Below, piece after piece: positions 1-8,334 of a stretch of DNA of 64,000 nucleotides. The notes below the pieces were generated by a model. That model worked only from the letters and a program-made list of their open reading frames with translations. It was not told the DNA's origin and made no database searches. Location of the stretch: assembly GCA_026707225.1 (NCBI GenBank), contig JAPOXG010000010.1:124001-188000 (forward strand). Reading direction: 5' to 3'. The position numbers were made by a program, and so were the translations under genes. Origin of the DNA: Chloroflexota bacterium (GTDB taxonomy: Bacteria; Chloroflexota; Anaerolineae; Aggregatilineales; Phototrophicaceae). Numbering within the stretch: position 1 is the stretch's first letter; each line of letters begins with the position of its first letter.

Positions 1-934
1 ATTTTTCGAAGTATGGCAAAGCCAGAGAGACGAACCATTGCCATAGCAACACTGCCGCGACGACGGCGGGCGGTGTAAACGCTTCGCCGGGCAAGCTCAG
101 AATGCGCGTTGCCTGCGCCGTAAAGTTGACCACTGCCAGCGCGATAAGCCCGGTCGCGGGACCCCGCAACAGAAAATCGAGCAATTGCTTTTTGACCAGG
201 CGATCAGGTTTGTCAGAGCCGAAGAAGTAAAGCGGGTACGACAAGAAGAATAGCATGAGGATGATGATGACGTTGGCTGTATTGATCACCAGCAAGCCGA
301 ACAAAGAAAACTCATCACCCGGCTTGAGCAGTACCGAATAGGGAAATATTCCCAGCGCAGGCGTCAGGAAAGCGATCTGCAAATAAGCCATGCGCCGGGC
401 GCTCGCTTGTGTCAGGCATCGTTTGCGCGCCCGCTGCACATTAAAGAAGGCGAACCCGTTTGCAAGCAGGAAATAAAGCGAATAAATTAAGAATATAGGA
501 CCAGCCTGAATGCTCACCGCTTCTTGCGCGGCGACAACCTGGACGAGCGAATCGGAAAAAGCGACGAAGAGCAGGAAGGCGGCGCCAACCAGATAGAGCA
601 GGCGGACCACCCGTTTTCGCCGGCCGCGAGAAGGCAAGCCTGTCGTCGCGAGCAGCGCGTCTGACAGGTGATACATGGCGGCTGGAATGAAGGCGATGCC
701 CATCCACTGCAGCCTGGAGGCGATCTCGTGCGCGGCGTTGTCCGGCTTGAGCGAGATGAAGGCGTCGGCGACATAGGCGACAGCCACACAAGCCAGCACG
801 ACCGCCGAAGTCTTGGCGACGCGGTTATTCAAGTTACGCGTCAAATTAAACAGCAGAAGGGAAACCGCGATGATGGCGTTGCTGGCGGTCAAGGTCTCAT
901 TGACGGTCAGAAGCAAGGTCGTGAGTATGCTCAA
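1..934 (-). CDS. 7TM sensor-type membrane protein, 3' part outside the window
   Basis: An open frame runs from a TTG at 934 to the window edge without a stop, giving at least 311 residues. It is dominated by hydrophobic stretches: an N-terminal helix rich in Leu/Val/Ala, then repeated helices separated by short Arg/Lys loops (for example GLPSRGRRKRVVRLL near residue 90). The spacing and character resemble the N-terminal 7TM region found in front of sensor histidine kinases and some LuxR or cyclase proteins, but the effector domain would lie beyond position 1 and cannot be seen. The TTG is chosen because CAGGA sits 6 nt upstream and no ATG serves the frame. Overlapping frames here are compositionally odd (Arg/Ser-rich) and are rejected. 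Family assignment is by overall look only. Confidence 0.7.
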   Translation of the reverse strand, partial: MSILTTLLLTVNETLTASNAIIAVSLLLFNLTRNLNNRVAKTSAVVLACVAVAYVADAFISLKPDNAAHEIASRLQWMGIAFIPAAMYHLSDALLATTGLPSRGRRKRVVRLLYLVGAAFLLFVAFSDSLVQVVAAQEAVSIQAGPIFLIYSLYFLLANGFAFFNVQRARKRCLTQASARRMAYLQIAFLTPALGIFPYSVLLKPGDEFSLFGLLVINTANVIIILMLFFLSYPLYFFGSDKPDRLVKKQLLDFLLRGPATGLIALAVVNFTAQATRILSLPGEAFTPPAVVAAVLLWQWFVSLALPYFEK

Positions 935-998
935 CTCAGGTCCTGTTTTGCTGTAACTCTGTTAACAAGTGTAGCAAAAATCAGATTCGGCGATGAGC

Positions 999-1562
999 CT
1001 AAACGGACAAGCTGAAGAAGAGCGCAATCTCGCGGTTGGCGAAATGATGGTCGTTAAAGCCACAGAAGCTAAAGCCCAGCGCCTTGGCGAATAGAATGCA
1101 GGGAAAGTTGGTCGTGGGAATCTCAAACAGGATCTGTCTGAGTCGGTATTCGCTCGCCCACAGCCGCGCGACCTGTACCAGGCGCGATCCCAGACTGCGG
1201 CGGCGATAGGGTCGGTCAATCACGATATTTTGCAGATAAGCGACTTGGCTCGTCTGATCAACCCGCATCGAGGCATAGCCGAGAATATGATTGCTGCTTT
1301 TGTCTTGTACAACGACGAAACAATGATTCTGCCGCAGCGTCCATTCAAGCTGCTGCGGATCGGTAACATGCCGTGAATGCAGTTGACGCGGCAGTCGTTG
1401 CTTGCGACAGCTGATCTGGACATCGTCGCCGGCTTCCTGCACGGTCATTTGCCACACGTGCTCGCTTTGAAAGTCGCTGTCCAGCGCGAGACAGTAGGGG
1501 ATATCAGTATCGACGCCATCGCGAAAAATCAATTGAGCGGGCTCGAATCCGGGATTTTGCAT
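999..1562 (-). CDS. GNAT family N-acetyltransferase
   Basis: A protein of 187 residues with a GNAT fold: beta-strand region with HCFVVVQDKSSNHILGYASM, then the acetyl-CoA pyrophosphate loop RPYRRRSLGSRLVQ, and a C-terminal aromatic segment KALGFSFCGFNDHHF typical of the last strands of the fold. The substrate cannot be told. The start at 1562 (ATG AAN context, GGAG ten bases upstream) is preferred over an in-frame ATG at 1640, because the latter lies inside the hairpin that terminates the upstream sigma-factor gene. It stands alone between that terminator and the 7TM gene, about 60 nt from the latter, in the same direction. Confidence 0.8.
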   Translation of the reverse strand: MQNPGFEPAQLIFRDGVDTDIPYCLALDSDFQSEHVWQMTVQEAGDDVQISCRKQRLPRQLHSRHVTDPQQLEWTLRQNHCFVVVQDKSSNHILGYASMRVDQTSQVAYLQNIVIDRPYRRRSLGSRLVQVARLWASEYRLRQILFEIPTTNFPCILFAKALGFSFCGFNDHHFANREIALFFSLSV

Positions 1563-1618
1563 GGCTTTTGCGCTCCAACGGGCTCGGTCGCTGCGGGACC
1601 CCTCTTGGCCGCAATCAA

Positions 1619-1659
1619 AGAAAATTATGACCCCAAGCACGGGATCCGTGTGGGGTCAT
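1619..1659 (-). terminator. Rho-independent terminator of the sigma-factor gene
   Basis: On the minus strand ATGACCCCA (1659-1651) pairs perfectly with TGGGGTCAT (1635-1627), with an inner CACGG/CCGTG helix, and is followed by AATTTTCTTT. It lies 46 nt after the sigma-factor stop codon and before the acetyltransferase start, so it separates the two genes. Confidence 0.85.
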
Positions 1660-1704
1660 TCGAGGCATTTCGCATTTCAGTTCCAGCTTGCGACGAGTTG
1701 GACG

Positions 1705-3015
1705 CTATACCTCGTACAGATAGTCCTTGAGAATCACATGGGCTGACGATTGACGCAGGCGATTCAATGCTTGCGCTTCCAATTGGCGCACGCGCTCCCT
1801 GGTCACGCCGATCGTTTGCCCGACTTCCTCCAAGGTGTATACGCGCCCGTCGGCGAGCCCGTAACGCAATCGCAAGATCTGCGCTTCACGATCCGGCAGC
1901 TTGTCCAGCGCCTGCTGCAACTGCACGTGCAGCAGATGGGTGGCGACTTCTTCCGATGGCGCCGGGCTGTTGCTGTCCTCGACAAAGTCGCCGAAGGTGG
2001 AATCGCCCTCGTCATCAATGGGTGTTTCCAGGCTTACGGGCCGCCGCGAAATCTCCAGCAGGTTCTCCACCTTGTCGGGCGTGGTATCCATGCCGAGCGC
2101 CAATTCATCGATTTTAGGCTCGCGTCCCAATTCTTGCAGCAACTGCAGCTGCACGCGGCGCATCCGATTCAATTGATCGCCCATGTGCACCGGGACTCGA
2201 ATCGTTCGGCCTTGATCGGCGACTGCTCGGCTAACGGCCTGCCGGATCCACCAAGTGGCGTAGGTGCTGAACTTGTGCCCGCGCTGATATTCAAATTTGT
2301 TGGTGGCGCGAATCAGCCCGATGTTGCCCTCTTGAATCAGATCCAGGAAGGGAACGCCCCGGCCGATATACTTCTTAGCCACGCTGATGACGAGGCGCGC
2401 ATTGGCGCGGATCAGGTGCTCCTGCGCTTTTTCCCCGTCCAGCATCGTCGCGCGCAGCCCTTGTTCTTCGCTCCAACTGAGCTCAAGAACTTGCTGCTCC
2501 TCGCAGTCTTCCAGCCGAACACGGGCGAACTCGGCCGCCTCCATGCGCTTCGCCAGCATGACTTCTTCCGCCGCGGTCAACAGCGGAACACGGCCGGCTT
2601 CTTTCAAATAGAGGCCCACGACATCGTCGGTGTCGAGCGCGGCTTGATAGCCAGCATCCGCCGTCAAGTCCTTCTTTAAGACTTTGAGAAGGGCATCGCG
2701 TTCGTCGTGCTCCTCATCGTCGTCAGCATCCGCAGGCATGGTATCGGAATGGGGCTTTACCTCTTTTTGCTCATCCTCGTCGGCAGCCTCCGGGACGGCC
2801 TTGGCCGGTCCGGGGATGACTTCAATCCCGGCTTCGAGCAGGCTATCCATGAGGTCGTCAAGCAAAGCGACATCGCCTTCGACGTCCGGCATTAGCTCAA
2901 GGATATCGCTGTAAGTGACAAAACCTTGATTGTTTGACTTTTCGACTAGCTGCTTCCGCAACTCTTCGCGCTGCGTCAAATTACTGACGTTATCCAATAC
3001 CGCTACCACAGACAT
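1705..3015 (-). CDS. rpoD: Primary-type RNA polymerase sigma-70 factor
   Basis: A sigma-70 protein of 436 residues. Visible parts in order: an N-terminal region 1.1-like helical segment (QGFVTYSDILELMPD), an acidic linker, region 1.2 (DDVVGLYLKEAGRVPLL), region 2 with NARLVISVAKKYIGRG, LDLIQEGNIGLIRATNKFEY and KFSTYATWWIRQAVSRAVAD (core binding, -10 recognition and melting), region 3 (RVPVHMGDQLNRMRRVQ), and region 4 with the helix-turn-helix TLEEVGQTIGVTRERVRQLE that reads the -35. The presence of region 1.1-like sequence and the well kept region 2.4 point to a housekeeping or close group 2 sigma. I place the start at the ATG at 3015; a TTG at 3063 with a weak AGG upstream would add 16 residues. 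dnaG, a frequent neighbour, is absent here. A TTGACA/TAAATT promoter lies upstream and a strong terminator follows. Confidence 0.95.
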   Translation of the reverse strand: MSVVAVLDNVSNLTQREELRKQLVEKSNNQGFVTYSDILELMPDVEGDVALLDDLMDSLLEAGIEVIPGPAKAVPEAADEDEQKEVKPHSDTMPADADDDEEHDERDALLKVLKKDLTADAGYQAALDTDDVVGLYLKEAGRVPLLTAAEEVMLAKRMEAAEFARVRLEDCEEQQVLELSWSEEQGLRATMLDGEKAQEHLIRANARLVISVAKKYIGRGVPFLDLIQEGNIGLIRATNKFEYQRGHKFSTYATWWIRQAVSRAVADQGRTIRVPVHMGDQLNRMRRVQLQLLQELGREPKIDELALGMDTTPDKVENLLEISRRPVSLETPIDDEGDSTFGDFVEDSNSPAPSEEVATHLLHVQLQQALDKLPDREAQILRLRYGLADGRVYTLEEVGQTIGVTRERVRQLEAQALNRLRQSSAHVILKDYLYEV

Positions 3016-3250
3016 GCCTTTCCACTTCAGTACGCTCACTGGATATTTTTCGGGCAGACGCAATCTAACCTAAATCCCATTATCGGGAAAATGAGATCGC
3101 GCGTTCAAATCTCGAATGTCCATGCTTCGTCATTCACCTTGGTATACAGCGCTCCACGGCATTGGTCTTGCTCACGGCGCACTGTCGATTGCACAACAAA
3201 GAACAATTTAATCCAAGAGAATGACCACATGATTTTGCTACTCCAGGCAC

Positions 3251-3279
3251 AATTTAACGTGTATTCAATTACTTGTCAA
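3251..3279 (-). promoter_or_regulatory. Promoter of the sigma-factor gene
   Basis: Minus-strand TTGACA (3279-3274), 17-nt spacer, TAAATT (3256-3251). The predicted 5' untranslated region is about 180-230 nt, depending on which start codon is used. Confidence 0.65.
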
Positions 3280-3623
3280 GTTATTCACCAGGTCGATTTG
3301 GAATTAGGCGCTGTTCGCCCGACATCGGCTAGACGCTGATTCTTTGGACATTCCGTCTGTCTCTGCTCGAAACTGAAAAACGCGCAACCCGGTCAAGCTG
3401 CGAAGCAAGGCGCATCGAACCCCATATATACTATATGACAGTTTGCGGATCGCGGCATTTGCCGCCATTGCTGTTGTCCGCCGCAACGCCTGCGATTGCT
3501 CAGCGGATACGCAACGATTCTTTCGATCCGTCTCATTTCATAGGTGACAACCGCAATTGGCTGCCGATTTCTCAACCATCCGCGAAGTTAGATGCCTGAC
3601 CATTCATAATACTTCGTATATAG

Positions 3624-3648
3624 TGCACAAGGGAAATTCAATTGTGCA
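3624..3648. promoter_or_regulatory. Inverted repeat, candidate operator upstream of the argC leader promoter
   Basis: TGCACAA (3624-3630) and TTGTGCA (3642-3648) form a perfect 7-bp inverted repeat with an 11-nt A/T-rich centre. It ends 18 nt before the -35 box at 3667. The spacing suits a dimeric transcription factor. It does not match the classic ArgR box closely, so the factor is unknown. Confidence 0.45.
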
Positions 3649-3666
3649 TAAAGATCCGTCCCTGAG

Positions 3667-3695
3667 TTGACTATTTCTGGCGCGAAAACTAGAAT
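3667..3695 (+). promoter_or_regulatory. Promoter for the argC leader or small RNA
   Basis: TTGACT (3667-3672), 17-nt spacer, TAGAAT (3690-3695). Five of six consensus bases in each box. Transcription would start near 3702. Confidence 0.7.
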
Positions 3696-3701
3696 TTGCT
3701 G

Positions 3702-3875
3702 AGATTCAATTGGACAAAGCCAAGATGTTTAGTCATAGACTAGCAGCCGACTATTTGAGGCGTCGCCGTCCCGCAAGGGTCGGGTTCAGCGCGCGCGCTT
3801 TGTGTTTGTGACCAACCATCTGTCAAATGCAAATCAAGCCCTGATCTCGAATTCGCAGGTCGGGGTTTTTCTTTT
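3702..3875 (+). ncRNA. Candidate structured leader RNA or independent small RNA before argC
   Basis: Between the promoter and the terminator lie about 170 nt that fold into a long interrupted helix. GACA at 3713-3716 pairs with TGTC at 3821-3824, GATG at 3724-3727 with CATC at 3817-3820, and GTCA at 3732-3735 with TGAC at 3809-3812, with two mismatches and one bulge. Inside are TAGTC/GACTA (about 3730-3752) and CCCG/CGGG (about 3770-3783) hairpins. There is no open frame with a ribosome binding site. Two readings are possible: a cis-acting attenuator of the arg operon, or a free small RNA of 6S-like size with argC reached by read-through. I see no T-box motif, no RNase P or SRP consensus. The exact ends are inferred. 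Confidence 0.45.
3839..3875 (+). terminator. Terminator hairpin just before argC
   Basis: CCCTGATC (3839-3846) pairs with GGTCGGGG (3858-3865) over 8 bp including two G-U pairs, 11-nt loop, then TTTTTCTTTT. It ends 14 nt before the argC start codon and 3 nt before its GGGAGAAGG ribosome binding site, so anything that disrupts it would open the arg operon. Confidence 0.75.
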
Positions 3876-3889
3876 GTAGGGAGAAGGCG

Positions 3890-4894
3890 ATGAACAGCAA
3901 AGTCCGCGCGGGGGTGTTTGGCGCTTCTGGTTATGCCGGTCTAGATCTGGTGGAGATCCTTTGGCGCCATCCGCAGATTGACCTGGCTTTCGCGACATCA
4001 AACAGCTATGCTGGCGATCCTGTGCCCGGCACGAATCTGCAATACGTTCCCCCGGATTCGGCCGCGCTGGATAAAGTCGATGTGATCTTCCTTGCGCTGC
4101 CGCACAAGACGTCGGCGATGGTGGCGAAACGAGGCGTAGACGCAGGCGTCAAAGTGGTGGATTTGTCGGCCGACCTGCGCATCGATAGTCCCGAAGCCTA
4201 TGAACGCTCGTATCATAGTCCGCATCCTCACCCGGAACTGCTGCCGACGCCTTATGGACTGCCCGAAATCAATCGCGAGAAAGTCATCGGCGCTGACATC
4301 GTCGCGACGCCGGGCTGCTACCCGACAACCGCCTTGCTGGGCATTTATCCCTTACTTGTTGCCGAGGCGCTTTGCCAAGAAAGTCCAATAATCGTCGACG
4401 CCAAGTCGGGTGTCACCGGCGCTGGTCGCAAGCCATCGCTCACGACGCATTTTGCTGAGGTCTATAGCAATTTGATTCCCTACAAGACGGGCCGGTCTCA
4501 CCGTCACCTCGGCGAAATGGAGCAGGAGGCGCATAAGATCAGCCAGCGCATGGGTCCCATCATATTTTGCCCGCATCTCCTGCCGGTTGACCGCGGCTTG
4601 ATGACCAGCATATACGTGACGCTGAACGAAAGTCTCGATAGCGATGAGGCGCAGGATCTCTACGCCGAGATGTACGATGGTGAAGCGTTGGTGGATGTCT
4701 TGCCATTGGGCGAGCAGGCGACCCTGAGGCATGCGGTGAAGACGAATAAATGCGTCATCAGCATTACGCCCGTATTGCCGCGTCACGCGCACATCACCAG
4801 CGTGACCGACAATCTGCGCAAGGGCGCCGCGAGCCAGGCGGTGCAGAATATGAACTTGATGTTCGGATTGGATGAGACCCTGGGACTGATATAG
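3890..4894 (+). CDS. argC: N-acetyl-gamma-glutamyl-phosphate reductase
   Basis: Reduces N-acetylglutamyl phosphate to the semialdehyde with NADPH, the third step of ornithine synthesis. The 334-residue protein has the Rossmann motif GASGYAG at 11-17, the catalytic cysteine C143 in ATPGCYPTTALLG, and the downstream SHRHLGEMEQE region that binds substrate. Its length is normal for the type 1 family. The ATG at 3890 has GGGAGAAGG upstream. First gene of an overlapping argC-argB-argD-argJ operon; its TAG shares one base with the GTG start of argB, so translation is probably coupled. A terminator hairpin in its leader suggests control by attenuation. Confidence 0.97.
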   Translation: MNSKVRAGVFGASGYAGLDLVEILWRHPQIDLAFATSNSYAGDPVPGTNLQYVPPDSAALDKVDVIFLALPHKTSAMVAKRGVDAGVKVVDLSADLRIDSPEAYERSYHSPHPHPELLPTPYGLPEINREKVIGADIVATPGCYPTTALLGIYPLLVAEALCQESPIIVDAKSGVTGAGRKPSLTTHFAEVYSNLIPYKTGRSHRHLGEMEQEAHKISQRMGPIIFCPHLLPVDRGLMTSIYVTLNESLDSDEAQDLYAEMYDGEALVDVLPLGEQATLRHAVKTNKCVISITPVLPRHAHITSVTDNLRKGAASQAVQNMNLMFGLDETLGLI

Positions 4895-5682
4895 TGACGA
4901 ATTCCATCAGCGTCGTAAAGGTCTCCGGACATTGCTTGGACGACCACGAGCTGATCGGGCAGATCGCGGCGGTCGTGGCTGAAGCCGACAGTTCCCTGGT
5001 GATCGTGCACGGCGGCGGCGTGGAAATCTCGCAGCTGCAGCAAAAGCTGAAAATCGAGCCACGATACGTCGATGGCTTGCGCGTGACGGATGCCGACTCG
5101 CTGGCTCTGGTCGAGATGGTCTTGTGCGGCAGCGTCAACAAAAGACTCGTGCGACGCTTGCTGTCGGCAGGGGTGGATGCCCAGGGTTTATCGGGCGTCG
5201 ATCGTGGATTGATCCGCGCGCGCAAAATGCGTCACGAGTCTATTGACATGGGCTTTACAGGCGAAGTGGTTTCCGTTCGGGGCGAGGTGATCACCGACTT
5301 GCTCGAGCGAGGCATAACGCCGGTTATCGCGCCAGTGAGCGTCGGCGCGTGCAGCAATTTCAACCTCAATGCTGATCCGGTTGCCGGCGCCATTGCGGCC
5401 GCCATTGGCGCGCATGAGGTCGTATTCATTTCAAATGTCGCCGGCGTATTGGTCGAAGGGAAGCGCGTCGCCAGTTTGACTCGGGCACAAGCGCTGGATT
5501 TGATCGAGCGCGGCGTCATTCATGGCGGTATGATACCCAAAGTGGAAAGCGCTCTTGCTGTGCTATCATCGGGTGTGCCGCAAGCGGTGATCACGGATTT
5601 GGAAGGCTGGGCGAAGCGCGGAGGCACGACCCTTTTAGCTTCGGATGCGAAATCGAGATTGAGTGAGGGGATATGTCAATAA
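4894..5682 (+). CDS. argB: Acetylglutamate kinase
   Basis: Phosphorylates N-acetylglutamate with ATP. The 262-residue amino-acid kinase fold shows the N-terminal lysine loop VVKVSGHCL, the glycine loop VIVHGGGVEIS, the substrate arginine in VDGLRVTD, the NADPVAGAIAAAIGA nucleotide segment, and the GGMIPKVESAL signature. An oddity is the first motif, where the usual Lys-x-Gly-Gly is Lys-Val-Ser-Gly. The short N-terminus lacks the extra helix seen in arginine-inhibited, hexameric kinases, so feedback inhibition at this enzyme is uncertain. Starts with GTG overlapping the argC stop and overlaps argD by 10 nt. Confidence 0.95.
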   Translation: MTNSISVVKVSGHCLDDHELIGQIAAVVAEADSSLVIVHGGGVEISQLQQKLKIEPRYVDGLRVTDADSLALVEMVLCGSVNKRLVRRLLSAGVDAQGLSGVDRGLIRARKMRHESIDMGFTGEVVSVRGEVITDLLERGITPVIAPVSVGACSNFNLNADPVAGAIAAAIGAHEVVFISNVAGVLVEGKRVASLTRAQALDLIERGVIHGGMIPKVESALAVLSSGVPQAVITDLEGWAKRGGTTLLASDAKSRLSEGICQ

Positions 5683-6875
5683 CAGCGGATGTTATTCAAA
5701 AGGACAAACAGTTTAGCGTACCGGTGGCGGGTCGACCGGATTTCGTGCTGGAGCGCGGCCAAGGCGTAACCGTCTTTGACGCGGACGGCAAAGCTTATAC
5801 CGATTGGGTGGCGGGCATCGCCGTCAACTCGCTGGGATACGGAGATAAAGAGCTGATGGAAGTGGTCGCCAGCCAGATGAGCACCGGCCTCATCCATGTC
5901 AGCGGCCTGTATCACACGCGGGCTTTGACCGACCTGGCCGAATTGCTCTGCGCCAATTCCTTTGCCGATAAAGCCTACTTCTGCAACAGCGGCGCCGAAG
6001 CCAATGAAGGCGCCCTGAAGTTCGCGCGCAAGCTTGCCTACGTCAATGAACGCATGAACAAAACGAAAGTCGTCAGCTTTTCCAAAGCCTTCCACGGCCG
6101 CACCTTGGGCGCGCTATCGGTAACGCCGACCGCGAAGTATCAGACGCCTTTCAAGCCGATGGTGCCGGGCGCTGTAGTCGGCGAGTTTGACAATGTCGAC
6201 AGCGCGAAGGAGCTAATCGACCAGGACACGGCCGCGGTCATCGTCGAGCCGATTCAAGGCGAGGGCGGCATCAACCTGGCCAGCGCCGAATTTCTGCGGG
6301 CTTTGCGCCAGCTCTGCGACGAGCATGAAGCCGTGCTGATTTTCGACGAGATTCAATGCGGCTTGGGGAGGACCGGCGAACTCTGGGCGCATACCAGCAG
6401 CGGCGTGAGCCCCGATATCATGACCTTGGCTAAACCCTTGGCTGGGGGGCTGCCGATCGGCGCGATCTTGGTCACCGAGGAAGTGGGCAGCGCGATGCAG
6501 CCCGGCGACCATGGCTCGACCTTTTCCGGCGGCGCCGTCGTCATGCGCGCGGGCGAAATGGTGCTGAAGCGCGTGCTCAGCCCCGGCTTTCTGGAGCACG
6601 TTAAGGAAGTGGGCGAATACTTGCTCGAACGGCTGGCTGAGATTAACAGCCCGCACATCACCGACGTGCGCGGCCGTGGACTGATGGCCGCCATCGAGCT
6701 AAGCGTCCCGCCCGCGGACATCGTCGCCCAAGGCTACGAGCATGGATTGCTGCTCGTGAACTCCGGTCCCGACGCCATCCGTTTTATTCCGCCGCTGATC
6801 ATTGAAAAGCAGCATGTCGACGAGCTTGTCGAGAAGTTGACGCACATTCTGGGGGGCATCCATGATGAAAATTAG
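5673..6875 (+). CDS. argD: Acetylornithine aminotransferase
   Basis: Class III PLP aminotransferase of 400 residues that converts N-acetylglutamate semialdehyde to N-acetylornithine using glutamate. Visible elements are NSGAEANEGALKFARK (PLP phosphate binding), FHGRTLGALSVT, IFDEIQCGLGRTG with the Asp that contacts the PLP ring nitrogen, and the Schiff-base lysine K254 in TLAKPLAGGLPIGA. ArgD enzymes often also act on succinyl-diaminopimelate, so it may serve lysine synthesis as well. Overlaps argB by 10 nt and argJ by 14 nt. Confidence 0.96.
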   Translation: MSITADVIQKDKQFSVPVAGRPDFVLERGQGVTVFDADGKAYTDWVAGIAVNSLGYGDKELMEVVASQMSTGLIHVSGLYHTRALTDLAELLCANSFADKAYFCNSGAEANEGALKFARKLAYVNERMNKTKVVSFSKAFHGRTLGALSVTPTAKYQTPFKPMVPGAVVGEFDNVDSAKELIDQDTAAVIVEPIQGEGGINLASAEFLRALRQLCDEHEAVLIFDEIQCGLGRTGELWAHTSSGVSPDIMTLAKPLAGGLPIGAILVTEEVGSAMQPGDHGSTFSGGAVVMRAGEMVLKRVLSPGFLEHVKEVGEYLLERLAEINSPHITDVRGRGLMAAIELSVPPADIVAQGYEHGLLLVNSGPDAIRFIPPLIIEKQHVDELVEKLTHILGGIHDEN

Positions 6876-8091
6876 TCCCTCGGTAGCTTCAGTTCGTGGC
6901 TTTCTAGTTGCCGGCGTCCACGCCGGGCTGAAAAAGGACGGCGCGCCGGACTTCTCGCTGGTGGTGAGCGAAGTCGATTGTATCGCCGCCGGCGTGTTCA
7001 CGAAGAACAAGGTGAAGGCGGCGCCGGTGCTGCTGGATATGCAGCGGCTGGACGAAAACCCGAAATCGATTCGAGCGGTCGCGACCAACACCATCAGCGC
7101 CAACGCCTGCACGGGCGCGATCGGCTTAAAGAATGCGCGCGCCACTTCCAATCTGGTGGCGGACGCGCTCTCGATTGTGGCGGAACAGGTTCTGGTGATG
7201 TCCACCGGCGTCATCGGCGCCCACTTGCCGATGGATAAGATCGCCCGCGGCGTCGAGTCGGCCAGCGCGAATCTCGGCTCGGACTGGCGCGCGGCGGCCG
7301 CCGGCATTATGACCACCGATACGCGACCCAAGTTCGGATCGATCACGATGGAAACGGCTGACGGTTCTTATTCGATCGCCGGCATGGTCAAGGGCGCCGG
7401 CATGATTGCTCCCAATATGGCGACGATGCTGAGCGTGATCGTCACCGATGCTGGTCTGCCGCTGCCGGAATTGCAGTCATCGCTGCGGGCGGCGGCGAAT
7501 CAAAGCTACAATCGGATCGTCGTCGATGGCGATACCAGCACCAACGACACTGTGCTTCTGCTTGCCAACGGGATGAGCGGCGTCTCGCTCACAGGGGAGG
7601 AAGAAATCGCGGCTTTCCAGGAGGCATTAGATTCGCTCACACGATACCTGGCGCAGGAAGTCGTGCGCGATGGCGAAGGCGTGACCAAATTTATCACACT
7701 CAACATCGTAAATGCCGAGACGGAAGCTGACGCTGAGAAAATCGGGCAGACGATTGGCGCGTCGGTCCTGACCAAGTCAGCCTTTTTCGGCAGCGACGCC
7801 AATTGGGGGCGCATCATGGCGGCTGCTGGCCGGGCGGAGGCGCCGCTGGAGCCGGACAGCGCATCGCTTTGGGTGGCGGCGGGCGAATCGAGCCCAAGCG
7901 AGGCGCCCGGCCTGGAGATCTTCAGCGGCGGCATGCCCACCGATTATCGCGAAGAAGACGCGGCGGCGATCATGGCGGCGCCCTCGATCACGTTCACGCT
8001 GGACTGCGGCATCGGCGATGGCGGCGCCACAATCTGGACCTGCGACATCAGCCACGAATACATCTCGATCAACGGGGATTATCGCTCTTAA
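6862..8091 (+). CDS. argJ: Bifunctional ornithine acetyltransferase / N-acetylglutamate synthase
   Basis: Transfers the acetyl group from N-acetylornithine to glutamate, closing the acetyl cycle; some members also use acetyl-CoA. The 409-residue precursor carries the autocleavage site KGAGMIAPNMATML; the cleavage nucleophile is T188, which becomes the N-terminus of the beta chain. The C-terminal GSDANWGRIMAAAGRAE motif is also typical. The presence of ArgJ, and no argA or argE here, indicates the cyclic pathway. Either of two adjacent ATG codons (6862, 6865) could be the start. Last gene of the operon; argF, argG and argH are not in this window. Confidence 0.96.
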   Translation: MMKISPSVASVRGFLVAGVHAGLKKDGAPDFSLVVSEVDCIAAGVFTKNKVKAAPVLLDMQRLDENPKSIRAVATNTISANACTGAIGLKNARATSNLVADALSIVAEQVLVMSTGVIGAHLPMDKIARGVESASANLGSDWRAAAAGIMTTDTRPKFGSITMETADGSYSIAGMVKGAGMIAPNMATMLSVIVTDAGLPLPELQSSLRAAANQSYNRIVVDGDTSTNDTVLLLANGMSGVSLTGEEEIAAFQEALDSLTRYLAQEVVRDGEGVTKFITLNIVNAETEADAEKIGQTIGASVLTKSAFFGSDANWGRIMAAAGRAEAPLEPDSASLWVAAGESSPSEAPGLEIFSGGMPTDYREEDAAAIMAAPSITFTLDCGIGDGGATIWTCDISHEYISINGDYRS

Positions 8092-8133
8092 GAGGTTTGT
8101 CCGGTACTGGTTCATGCTAGCGCGCTTTTTCTA

Positions 8134-8198
8134 CCCCATCCCCCGGCCCCTCCCACCATCTCTATGGTGGGCATCTCAGCGAGCTAAGGAAGGGGAGC
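8134..8198. repeat. Intergenic inverted-repeat element between argJ and carA
   Basis: CCCACCAT (8152-8159) and ATGGTGGG (8164-8171) form a perfect 8-bp stem with a CTCT loop, flanked by C-rich (CCCCCGGCCCCTCC) and G-rich (GGAAGGGGAG) arms. No T-run follows, so it is not a standard terminator. The composition resembles the short G/C-rich palindromic repeats scattered between genes in Chloroflexota; copy number cannot be judged from this window. Confidence 0.5.
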
Positions 8199-8334
8199 AA
8201 AACCTTGCGGATTCTCTAGTTTTCTGTTGTCTTGCGCAAGGATTGTCCCTGTTCTTCGTATTGTTTCGGTATGGTTCCTGTTTGCGTTGCGTCAGACTTG
8301 CATTAGCGGACAAGCCTGAAACGAGCGGCATGGT

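Larger units (their letters stand above)
3064..3889. other. Long intergenic region between rpoD and argC
   Basis: About 830 bases with no convincing protein gene; short open frames at 3091-3339 and 3304-3575 lack homology-like composition and ribosome binding sites. The left part carries the sigma-factor promoter on the minus strand. The middle part (about 3290-3620) shows nothing I can interpret. The right part contains an inverted repeat at 3624-3648, a promoter at 3667-3695, and a structured RNA ending in a terminator at 3839-3875, all directed toward argC. Confidence 0.7.

Noticed and set aside
441..791. 116- and 91-codon frames in the first kilobase
   Set aside because: They are shadows of the open 7TM membrane-protein frame that starts at 934 and leaves the window.
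3091..3339. Open frame of 82 codons in the rpoD-argC gap
   Set aside because: No ribosome binding site, protein-unlike composition, and it overlaps the predicted sigma-factor promoter on the other strand.
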